Below are positions 1-5,236 of a stretch of 8,005 nucleotides of DNA, piece after piece. The first letter of the stretch is position 1; every line of letters starts with the position of its first letter. The translations under genes and the position numbers were made by a program. The notes beneath the pieces are model-generated. The model saw only the letters and a list, made by a program, of their open reading frames with translations. It did not search any database and was not told the origin of the DNA. Location of the stretch: NCBI GenBank assembly GCA_017441965.1, contig JAFSBF010000037.1:1-8005 (forward strand), read 5' to 3'. Origin of the DNA: Clostridia bacterium. GTDB taxonomy: Bacteria > Bacillota > Clostridia > UMGS1883.

Positions 1-576
1 GTGAGGACCGTCGAGAATCATCTGGTCGCCTGTGTAAGCGTGGATTGTAGCCATGATACCTGACTGGATGGGTGCGTAATCGTTAAGAGCCTTTGCCATA
101 GGAGCAAGGCAGTTTGTTGTACAAGATGCAGCAGAGATGATTGTATCATCCTTTGTAAGTGTGTTTTCATTTACGCTGTAAACGATAGTCTTGAGGTCAT
201 TTCCTGCAGGAGCAGAAATAACAACCTTCTTAGCACCTGCATCGATGTGTGCCTGTGACTTTTCCTTTGAGCAGTAGAAACCTGTGCACTCAAGAACAAC
301 GTCTACATTAAGAGCACCCCAGGGGCATTCCTTAGCGTCCTTAATTGCATAGATTTTAATTTCCTTACCGTCAACTGTGATGCTGTCTTCACCTGCAACT
401 ACAGTGTGACCGTCATATCTGCCCTGAGATGAGTCATACTTTAAAAGATGAGCAAGCATCTTAGGATCTGTAAGATCGTTAATTGCTACTACCTCGTAGC
501 CCTCTGCACCGAACATCTGACGGAATGCCAGACGACCGATACGTCCAAAACCGTTAATTGCAACTTTTACTGCCAT
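1..576 (-). CDS. gap: Type I glyceraldehyde-3-phosphate dehydrogenase, N-terminal 192 residues (C-terminus outside window)
   Basis: This is the NAD-dependent glycolytic enzyme that oxidises and phosphorylates glyceraldehyde-3-phosphate to 1,3-bisphosphoglycerate in the cytoplasm. The reading frame is open from the ATG at 576 to the left edge without a stop. The protein begins [20 protein letters not shown], the Rossmann dinucleotide-binding motif. Asp34 (AIND) is the acidic residue that favours NAD over NADP. The catalytic signature SCTTNCLAP puts the nucleophilic cysteine at 152, and the partner histidine is His179 ([10 protein letters not shown]). The family is about 335-340 residues long, so roughly 145 residues including the rest of the catalytic domain lie outside. 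A ribosome binding site (GAAAGGATG) sits eight bases before the ATG. The gene begins 56 bp after the cyclophilin gene with no terminator between them, so co-transcription from the promoter at 1176-1204 is likely. Confidence 0.97.
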   Translation of the reverse strand, partial: MAVKVAINGFGRIGRLAFRQMFGAEGYEVVAINDLTDPKMLAHLLKYDSSQGRYDGHTVVAGEDSITVDGKEIKIYAIKDAKECPWGALNVDVVLECTGFYCSKEKSQAHIDAGAKKVVISAPAGNDLKTIVYSVNENTLTKDDTIISAASCTTNCLAPMAKALNDYAPIQSGIMATIHAYTGDQMILDGPH

Positions 577-632
577 TTTAAAACATCCTTTCGTGTTTAA
601 AAATATATAAATAATAAATATTATTTAATAAC

Positions 633-1121
633 TCAGATAATAACCATTGACTCGATAACAGGTGTAATCTTTGGTGTCTGACCGTCAAAACCTACGGGAG
701 TAGATGCAATCTCGTCAACAATTTCAATTCCCTTTGTCACCTTGCCGAATGCCGCATAAGCACCGTCAAGGTGGGGTGCATCCTCATGCATAATAAAGAA
801 CTGACTTGATGCACTGTCGGGATGCTGACTGCGTGCCATAGAAATAACGCCACGTGTATGCTTAAGGGTGTTATTAAAGCCATTCATCATAAACTCACCC
901 TTAATATTCTTGTCACTGCCACCCATTCCTGTTCCGAGTGGGTCACCGCCCTGAATCATAAATCCCTTTATAATTCTGTGGAAGGTCAGTCCGTCATAAA
1001 AAGAGGACTCTACAAGCTCTTTAAAATTAGCAACTGTTATCGGGGCAATATCAGGATAAAGTTCAAGCTCTATCACACCGCCGTGTTGCATAGTAATTCT
1101 TACATTAACATTTTCAGCCAT
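633..1121 (-). CDS. Cyclophilin-type peptidyl-prolyl cis-trans isomerase (cytoplasmic)
   Basis: This 162-residue protein catalyses cis-trans isomerisation of X-Pro peptide bonds during protein folding. It is a single cyclophilin domain with no signal peptide or lipobox, so it should be cytoplasmic. Visible family motifs are FHRIIKGFMIQGGDP (residues 47-61), which holds the catalytic arginine Arg49 plus Phe54 and Gln57, and SSQFFI (105-110) with Gln107 and Phe109 of the proline pocket. The tryptophan that confers cyclosporin sensitivity in human CypA (Trp121) is replaced by His117 in the APHLDG segment, as is common in bacterial members, so low cyclosporin affinity is expected (inference). The ATG at 1121 is preceded by AGAAAGGCGA. 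A consensus promoter lies just upstream, and the gap gene follows 56 bp downstream on the same strand. The exact ppi subtype name cannot be assigned from sequence alone. Confidence 0.95.
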   Translation of the reverse strand: MAENVNVRITMQHGGVIELELYPDIAPITVANFKELVESSFYDGLTFHRIIKGFMIQGGDPLGTGMGGSDKNIKGEFMMNGFNNTLKHTRGVISMARSQHPDSASSQFFIMHEDAPHLDGAYAAFGKVTKGIEIVDEIASTPVGFDGQTPKITPVIESMVII

Positions 1122-1175
1122 AATCTTCGCCTTTCTGAAACCTATAATAAAAGGTAAAATTTACATATCGCTACT

Positions 1176-1204
1176 ATTATATCGTTTTCTTTTTACCATT
1201 GCAA
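1176..1204 (-). promoter_or_regulatory. Sigma-A promoter of the cyclophilin-gap unit
   Basis: Read on the minus strand, the -35 box is TTGCAA (1199-1204) and the -10 box is a perfect TATAAT (1176-1181), with a 17-bp spacer. Transcription should start near 1169, giving a leader of about 48 nt before the cyclophilin ATG at 1121. No comparably good promoter is visible in the 56 bp before gap, so this one probably drives both genes. Confidence 0.85.
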
Positions 1205-1265
1205 GTATTTTTTTTAGTTTTTATACCAATTCTTGCATTTTTTGGTAAATACGGCATATTTTTAA

Positions 1266-2204
1266 TTATATTTCGTCTTCCTCACTATAACCGAATGACG
1301 TCTTTCTAACCTCATCAATACCGCTGTAATCAGGAATAACATATGAGCCGCCTCCAATATCCTGCGGCACACCGGGCATTGTAATGGTTTCTATTTTATC
1401 AGTACCGATTGAAAGCATCTGCATTGCGCACTGCACTGCATCGCCCGGTGTCATAGAGGTTTCCATATTATCAGATATAATTCTGTATATATCGTCAATC
1501 TTTCCTATATATCGCATCTGAAGCTTCTGCTCTGCAAGAGCGTGGATAAAATCCTGCTGTACCTTAATTCTGTCAAGGTCACCGTTCTTATATCTTCTGA
1601 AACGCAGCAGTTGCTCACTCTTGTCTCCATCAAGATGCTGCATACCAGGCTGCAGGTCAATATTAAGGTCCTGTTAGGGGTCTTGATACTTCATTCTCTG
1701 CGGAACATCAAATTCTACCCCGCCAAGCTCATCAATAGAGTCACGAAAAGCTTCAAAATTAACCTTTACAAAATGATGCACAGGTATTCCGGTAAGCTGC
1801 TTTACAGCGATAATTGCCGCCTCGCTTCCCTTTTTATCTTTTCTGTGCCCTACAGAGTGTACCTCCGTTATCTTGCGGCTGACACCTGCATATTTAACAC
1901 GTGTATCACGGGGAATACTCATAACAACGGCATGGTCAGTCTGGGGGTCAATCTGGGCAAGCATCATAACGTCAGTTCGAAGCCCCTCTTTATCTGTTCC
2001 CAGTATAAGTATGTTACACTTTTCCTTTGCAATCTCAACCTCGTGGAGTGTTCCCGCCTCAAACTCACTTACAATACTGCTGTACGGCGTTGTATAAATT
2101 TTTGCGGCATATATACCACTGAGTGCTGCAAAAACCATTAAAAGAGAAATTAAAAGCCCTTTTAAAAATCTGCTCGCACTCCTTCTTTTTTTTCTTTTAG
2201 TCAT
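1266..2204 (-). pseudogene. LytR-CpsA-Psr (LCP) family cell-wall glycopolymer transferase, interrupted by one in-frame stop
   Basis: LCP enzymes are membrane-anchored phosphotransferases that attach teichoic acids or capsular polymers to peptidoglycan. The frame runs 312 codons from the ATG at 2204 but has one TAA at codon 177 (1674-1676). Both halves are in the same frame, so this is a point nonsense change and not a frameshift. The N-terminus is basic (MTKRKKRR) followed by a membrane helix at about residues 14-35. LCP motifs are NILILGTD (Asp71), RTD, SIPRDT (Arg99), KITEVHS and GGVEFDVPQRMKYQDP. After the stop come QDLNIDLQPG and EQLLRFRRY, including the conserved arginines near 201-203 that bind the polyprenyl-pyrophosphate substrate. 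A 176-residue product would lack these and should be inactive. Met at 2204 is preferred over the ATG at 2240 because AGAGAGG (2214-2220) precedes it. A sequencing error is the main alternative. Confidence 0.85.
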
Positions 2205-2258
2205 AATAATAAACCTCTCTGCAGAAGTATTTTTACCCATAATAATTCATTTTAAACT

Positions 2259-2287
2259 ATTTTACCATAAATCGCACATTAAGTCAA
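2259..2287 (-). promoter_or_regulatory. Sigma-A promoter of the LCP gene
   Basis: On the minus strand the -35 box is TTGACT (2282-2287) and the -10 box is TAAAAT (2259-2264), with a 17-bp spacer. The predicted start near 2252 leaves a leader of about 48 nt before the ATG at 2204. The alternative ATG at 2240 would be only about 12 nt from the 5' end and lacks a ribosome binding site, which supports the 2204 start. The promoter is divergent from the tRNA promoter at 2341. Confidence 0.75.
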
Positions 2288-2340
2288 CGAATATAAAACT
2301 TTTGCAAAAAAAATAATTTAAATATTTTTGCAAAAAAGTA

Positions 2341-2369
2341 TTGACATTTTGGAAAGGTTTTGCTATAAT
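2341..2369 (+). promoter_or_regulatory. Consensus sigma-A promoter of the tRNA operon
   Basis: Both boxes are perfect: TTGACA at 2341-2346 and TATAAT at 2364-2369, with a 17-bp spacer. The A/T-tract DNA immediately upstream (2300-2340) resembles an UP element, as expected for a stable-RNA promoter. Transcription should start near 2375-2377, about 25 nt before tRNA-Val. Confidence 0.93.
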
Positions 2370-2373
2370 AATC

Positions 2374-2398
2374 AACGTTGTCGATGGTGGACGACGTT
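2374..2398 (+). other. Stem-loop in the 5' leader of the tRNA operon
   Basis: Left arm AACGTTGTC (2374-2382), 7-nt loop GATGGTG, right arm GACGACGTT (2390-2398). Eight positions are Watson-Crick pairs and one is a U-G wobble in RNA. The arm begins almost exactly at the predicted transcription start, so the hairpin would cap the 5' end of the primary transcript two bases before tRNA-Val. It has no U-tract, so it is not a terminator. A role in 5' processing or transcript stability is inference. Confidence 0.6.
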
Positions 2399-2400
2399 AT

Positions 2401-2476
2401 GGGAGCATAGCTCAGCTGGGAGAGCATCTGCCTTACAAGCAGAGGGTCATAGGTTCGAGCCCTATTGTTCCCACCA
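2401..2476 (+). tRNA. tRNA-Val (anticodon UAC)
   Basis: This is a 76-nt cloverleaf. The acceptor stem GGGAGCA pairs with TGTTCCC, the anticodon arm is TCTGC-CTTACAA-GCAGA with anticodon TAC, the T-loop is GGTTCGAGCC, and the 3' end is an encoded ACCA. It reads valine GUA and, by wobble, other GUN codons. It is the first gene of the five-tRNA operon. Confidence 0.98.
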
Positions 2477-2479
2477 TTT

Positions 2480-2556
2480 GGCCCGGTAGTTCAGTTGGTT
2501 AGAACGCCAGCCTGTCACGCTGGAGGTCGAGGGTTCGAGCCCCTTCCGGGTCGCCA
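2480..2556 (+). tRNA. tRNA-Asp (anticodon GUC)
   Basis: This is a 77-nt cloverleaf. The acceptor GGCCCGG pairs with CCGGGTC (one G-U), the discriminator is G73, as expected for tRNA-Asp identity, and CCA is encoded. The anticodon arm is CCAGC-CTGTCAC-GCTGG with anticodon GTC. Only three bases (TTT) separate it from tRNA-Val, so the pair must be cut apart from one transcript. Confidence 0.98.
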
Positions 2557-2559
2557 AAT

Positions 2560-2635
2560 GCCTTTGTAGCTCAGTCGGTAGAGCAAGGGACTGAAAATCC
2601 CTGTGTCACTGGTTCGATTCCAGTCGAAGGCACCA
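2560..2635 (+). tRNA. tRNA-Phe (anticodon GAA)
   Basis: This is a 76-nt cloverleaf. The acceptor GCCTTTG pairs with CGAAGGC, the anticodon arm is AGGGA-CTGAAAA-TCCCT with anticodon GAA, the discriminator is A73 and CCA is encoded. It lies three bases after tRNA-Asp. Confidence 0.98.
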
Positions 2636-2640
2636 TTTAT

Positions 2641-2715
2641 GCGGGAGTGGCTCAGTGGTAGAGCGTCACCTTGCCAAGGTGAACGTCGCGAGTTCGAATC
2701 TCGTCTTCCGCTCCA
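2641..2715 (+). tRNA. tRNA-Gly (anticodon GCC)
   Basis: This is a 75-nt cloverleaf. The acceptor GCGGGAG pairs with CTTCCGC (one G-U), the anticodon arm is TCACC-TTGCCAA-GGTGA with anticodon GCC, the discriminator is T73 and CCA is encoded. It lies five bases after tRNA-Phe and is followed by a terminator-like hairpin instead of directly by the next tRNA. Confidence 0.98.
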
Positions 2716-2718
2716 AAC

Positions 2719-2746
2719 ACAAAAGACGCAATAAAGCGTCTTTTGT
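2719..2746 (+). terminator. Internal terminator or attenuator between tRNA-Gly and tRNA-Cys
   Basis: This is a perfect 11-bp inverted repeat: ACAAAAGACGC (2719-2729), a 6-nt loop AATAAA, then GCGTCTTTTGT (2736-2746). The GC core is GACGC/GCGTC and the U-tract TTTT is followed by GTAATA. It is shorter and weaker than the terminator at the end of the operon, so partial readthrough into tRNA-Cys is likely. No promoter with recognisable -35 and -10 boxes fits in the short space before tRNA-Cys. Confidence 0.7.
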
Positions 2747-2751
2747 AATAT

Positions 2752-2825
2752 GGCGCCATAGCCAAGTGGTAAGGCAGAGGCCTGCAAAGCCTTTATCCCC
2801 AGTTCAAGTCTGGGTGGCGCCTCCA
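2752..2825 (+). tRNA. tRNA-Cys (anticodon GCA)
   Basis: This is a 74-nt cloverleaf. The acceptor GGCGCCA pairs with TGGCGCC, the anticodon arm is GAGGC-CTGCAAA-GCCTT with anticodon GCA, and the discriminator is U73, the main identity element of tRNA-Cys. CCA is encoded. Unlike its neighbours it is set 36 bp from the preceding tRNA, behind a terminator-like hairpin, so its expression probably depends on readthrough. Confidence 0.98.
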
Positions 2826-2828
2826 ACT

Positions 2829-2864
2829 AAAAACCGCTTAACCGAGTAAGGTTAAGCGGTTTTT
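2829..2864. terminator. Strong, probably bidirectional intrinsic terminator between convergent operons
   Basis: This is a perfect 15-bp inverted repeat: AAAAACCGCTTAACC (2829-2843), loop GAGTAA, then GGTTAAGCGGTTTTT (2850-2864). On the plus strand it ends the tRNA operon four bases after tRNA-Cys. On the minus strand the reverse complement also ends in TTTTT and lies 34 bp beyond the ACT gene stop, so it can terminate the iorAB operon too. Confidence 0.92.
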
Positions 2865-2898
2865 GTATTTTGGCTCTTTGTCAACAGTTGGGGTAAAA

Positions 2899-3330
2899 TT
2901 ACAGAGCGTCTATATCCTCCTGTGAAACGAGCTTAATTCCCGCCTTTGAAAGAACCTCTGCAGCCTTTTCATTATCCTCTACACGGAGAACAACATATGC
3001 GTGCTGTCCTGATATGGTGATAAACGCATACAAATATTCAATATTTATTCCGTTTTCACTCATCAGTGCAAGCACCTCTGAAAGACCTCCCGGTACATCG
3101 GGAATCTGAACGCCGATAACCTTTGTTACGGAAACAACGCAGTCATTCTCACTAAGGACGTCCTTTGCCTTATCAACATCACTTACAATAAGGCGGAGTA
3201 TTCCAAATTCCTGCGTATCTGCTACGCTGAGAGCACGGATGCTGACACCTGCATCAGCAATACTCTTTGCAATACTTGAAACCGTACCTGCCTTGTTTTC
3301 AACAAAAATAGATAACTGTTTAATTGTCAT
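2899..3330 (-). CDS. Small protein with two ACT domains (putative amino-acid-binding regulator of the iorAB operon)
   Basis: This 143-residue protein consists of two ACT domains and nothing else: ACT1 at about residues 3-65 (MTIKQLSIFVENKAGTVSSI, with the usual ligand-loop NKAGT) and ACT2 at about 70-140 (GGLSEVLALMSENGINIEYL). ACT domains bind amino acids and usually control an enzyme or sit in a regulator. No catalytic or DNA-binding domain is present, so a direct enzymatic role is unlikely. It is the last gene of the paaK-iorA-iorB-paaK series, 13 bp after the second paaK, which suggests sensing of aromatic amino acids or their 2-oxoacids (inference). The ATG at 3330 is chosen over a GTG at 3339 because AAAGGAG (3339-3345) gives eight bases of spacing to the ATG but would overlap the GTG. 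The ribosome binding site overlaps the paaK stop codon, which suggests translational coupling. Confidence 0.92.
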   Translation of the reverse strand: MTIKQLSIFVENKAGTVSSIAKSIADAGVSIRALSVADTQEFGILRLIVSDVDKAKDVLSENDCVVSVTKVIGVQIPDVPGGLSEVLALMSENGINIEYLYAFITISGQHAYVVLRVEDNEKAAEVLSKAGIKLVSQEDIDAL

Positions 3331-3343
3331 TTTCCCCACTCCT

Positions 3344-4648
3344 TTAATTGTAAAGATTTCTCTTATCTATTACTCTTACAGCCTTGCCCTCACTTCTTAC
3401 AATGGACTTAGGCTCTACAATACGTACATTTGCATAAATACCAAGCATTGATTTAAGTGCCGCATTAATTTCTTTTTCTTTCTTGGAAAGGTCATTCACC
3501 TTATCGGAGAAAAGCTCGGGTGTCATTTCAACCCTTACCTCGATAGTATCGCTGTGATTTTCACGGTCTACGATAATCTGGTAGTTTGATGTAAGTCCCT
3601 GCTTTAAAAGTACTTCCTCAATCTGTGAGGGGAACACATTTACGCCCTTTACGATAAGCATATCATCACTTCTGCCCATAGGCTTTGCCATTTTAACGTG
3701 TGTTCTGCCACAGGAGCATTTTTCACGTGAAAGAACGCATATATCCTTTGTACGGTATCTGATTACGGGGAATGCCTCTTTCGTGATGCAGGTAAATACC
3801 AGCTCACCCTTTTCACCCTCGGGAAGAACCTCGCCCGTTTCAGGATTAATTATCTCGGCAATGAAATGGTCCTCGTTTACGTGCATACCTGACTGCGCAC
3901 TGCATTCAAAAGCCACACCGGGTCCGCATATTTCTGTAAGTCCGTAAATATCATATGCCTTTATACCAAGCTTTGCTTCAATATCCTTACGCATCTGCTC
4001 AGTCCACGCTTCTGCACCAAATATTCCTGCTTTAAGCTTTATTTTATCACGCAAGCCCTGCTCATAAATACTTTCTGCAAGATATGCTGCATATGAGGGC
4101 GTACAACAGATAATTGTAGCCTCAAGGTCGGTCATAAACTGTAACTGACGATCTGTATTTCCCGATGACATCGGGAGGGTCAGACAACCTACCTTGTGCG
4201 AGCCGCCGTTAAGTCCCGGACCACCCGTAAATAATCCGTAGCCATAGCATACCTGACAAACATCCTCCTTAGTTCCGCCTGCTGCCACAATTGCACGTGC
4301 ACAGCAATCCTCCCACAAATCTATGTCGTGCTGTGTATAGAACGCAACAACCCTTTTTCCTGTCGTTCCGCTTGTAGACTGAATTCTTACACATTCTGAA
4401 AGCGGCTTTGACATAAGACCGTAGGGATATGCCTCACGAAGGTCATCCTTTGTCAAGAACGGAAGCTTATGAAGGTCATCAACCGACTTTATATCATCGG
4501 GGGTTACTCCCTTTTTCTTCATAAGGTTTCTGTAGTACTCGTTATTTTCATAAACGTGGTTTACCGTTTTAACAAGTCTTTCACTCTGCATTTGTCTTAT
4601 TTGTTCGTAAGAGGCTGTCTCTATTTCCTTTTGATAGTAATTCTCCAT
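3344..4648 (-). CDS. paaK: PaaK-like phenylacetate/arylacetate-CoA ligase (AMP-forming), downstream copy
   Basis: The protein has 434 residues, the usual PaaK length, and is complete. It activates an arylacetate with ATP to an acyl-adenylate and then to the CoA thioester. Motifs in order are the adenylate P-loop STSGTTGK (91-98), YGLTE (235-239), YRTKD (298-302), a CxCGRTH pair (Cys311, Cys313), GRSDDMLIVKGVNVFP (325-340) and, in the C-terminal lid, RSEGKAVRVIDKR with the likely catalytic Lys422. It follows iorB by 15 bp. The ATG at 4648 is chosen over a GTG at 4657 because AAGGAAG (4657-4663) is correctly spaced only from the ATG. The protein is clearly paralogous to the ligase upstream of iorA. 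Phenylacetate, indoleacetate and 4-hydroxyphenylacetate are all possible substrates; the sequence does not say which. Confidence 0.94.
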   Translation of the reverse strand: MENYYQKEIETASYEQIRQMQSERLVKTVNHVYENNEYYRNLMKKKGVTPDDIKSVDDLHKLPFLTKDDLREAYPYGLMSKPLSECVRIQSTSGTTGKRVVAFYTQHDIDLWEDCCARAIVAAGGTKEDVCQVCYGYGLFTGGPGLNGGSHKVGCLTLPMSSGNTDRQLQFMTDLEATIICCTPSYAAYLAESIYEQGLRDKIKLKAGIFGAEAWTEQMRKDIEAKLGIKAYDIYGLTEICGPGVAFECSAQSGMHVNEDHFIAEIINPETGEVLPEGEKGELVFTCITKEAFPVIRYRTKDICVLSREKCSCGRTHVKMAKPMGRSDDMLIVKGVNVFPSQIEEVLLKQGLTSNYQIIVDRENHSDTIEVRVEMTPELFSDKVNDLSKKEKEINAALKSMLGIYANVRIVEPKSIVRSEGKAVRVIDKRNLYN

Positions 4649-4663
4649 CTCTCCCACTTCCTT

Positions 4664-5236
4664 TTAATAATTGTACCCAAGCTCAAACGCTTTCTTATTA
4701 AGCTCTACAAACTTAGGTGCAACCGTATTTTCTATAGAATTAATCCACTTGTCATAGCCTATATCAAAATACTTTGCAAGTCTTGCCATCAAAACGATAT
4801 TTACCGCCTTTGCATTTCCTGCATCATTTGCAATGGAAAGGGCATCAATTGCATCAACAAATGCACCCTCTTCCTTTATTTTTTCGAGTGCATCTGCAGG
4901 ATACTGCGCCTTGCCTATAATTACGGGCATCGGGTCGATCTGCTGAGTGTTAACAATGATTTTTCCATCTTTTTTAAGGCATGGAAGCCATCTTGCCGCC
5001 TCTATTTTTTCAAATGAAACAATAAAATCTGCTTCACCGTCTTCAATTATGGGAGAGTATACCTTATCGCCGTAGCGCACGTATGTAACAACGCTTCCTC
5101 CACGCTGGCTCATACCGTGCACCTCCGACACCTTTACATCATATCCCTCATCAACTAAAAGTCTTCCCAAAAGCTTACTTGCAAGGAGGCTGCCCTGTCC
5201 GCCTACGCCGACAATCATAATATTTTTCGTCTGCAT
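4664..5236 (-). CDS. iorB: Indolepyruvate:ferredoxin oxidoreductase, beta subunit
   Basis: This 190-residue protein is the small subunit of IOR and corresponds to the gamma-type domain of 2-oxoacid:ferredoxin oxidoreductases. It works with IorA in the cytoplasm to convert aryl-pyruvates, CoA and oxidised ferredoxin to arylacetyl-CoA, CO2 and reduced ferredoxin, reversibly. Visible family motifs are the N-terminal IMIVGVGGQGSLLASKLLG (6-24), SEVHGMSQRGGSV (37-49) and GNAKAVN near 140-146. Its ATG shares one base with the iorA stop (TAATG), and the ribosome binding site GAGGAG lies inside the last iorA codons, so the two subunits are translationally coupled as expected for a 1:1 complex. Length and motifs agree with the family. 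Confidence 0.96.
   Translation of the reverse strand: MQTKNIMIVGVGGQGSLLASKLLGRLLVDEGYDVKVSEVHGMSQRGGSVVTYVRYGDKVYSPIIEDGEADFIVSFEKIEAARWLPCLKKDGKIIVNTQQIDPMPVIIGKAQYPADALEKIKEEGAFVDAIDALSIANDAGNAKAVNIVLMARLAKYFDIGYDKWINSIENTVAPKFVELNKKAFELGYNY

Noticed and set aside
1224..1247. Hairpin TACCAA...TTGGTA after the LCP stop as a terminator
   Set aside because: The stem is only six weak base pairs with a 12-nt loop and no U-tract follows on the minus strand; LCP transcripts may read on toward the cyclophilin gene.
1266..1643. Treating the 3' part of the LCP gene as a separate gene starting at the ATG at 1643
   Set aside because: The ATG is an internal Met in QPGMQHLDGDK, has no ribosome binding site, and the frame is continuous with the upstream half apart from the single TAA.
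1674..1676. Stop-codon readthrough or recoding (selenocysteine, pyrrolysine or alternative code)
   Set aside because: The codon is TAA, not TGA or TAG, no downstream recoding hairpin is evident, and TAA terminates the other genes of the window.
1542..2141. Long plus-strand open frame opposite the LCP gene (199 codons)
   Set aside because: It is a shadow of the LCP frame, with no recognisable domain and no ribosome binding site; all motif evidence is on the minus strand.
2515..2826. Open frame on the minus strand across the tRNA cluster (104 codons)
   Set aside because: It is the antisense of tRNA-Asp, Phe, Gly and Cys genes. The peptide style (repeated PRLELGI, RRDSNSR) is the familiar artefact of translating tRNA arms and has no ribosome binding site.
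2655..2849. Open frame on the plus strand over tRNA-Gly and tRNA-Cys
   Set aside because: It is a translation of tRNA genes and of the terminator; not a protein gene.
4469..5017. Plus-strand open frame of 182 codons opposite paaK and iorB
   Set aside because: It spans the junction of two well-identified genes on the other strand and gives a low-complexity Leu/Ile/Phe/Cys-rich peptide typical of antisense translation.
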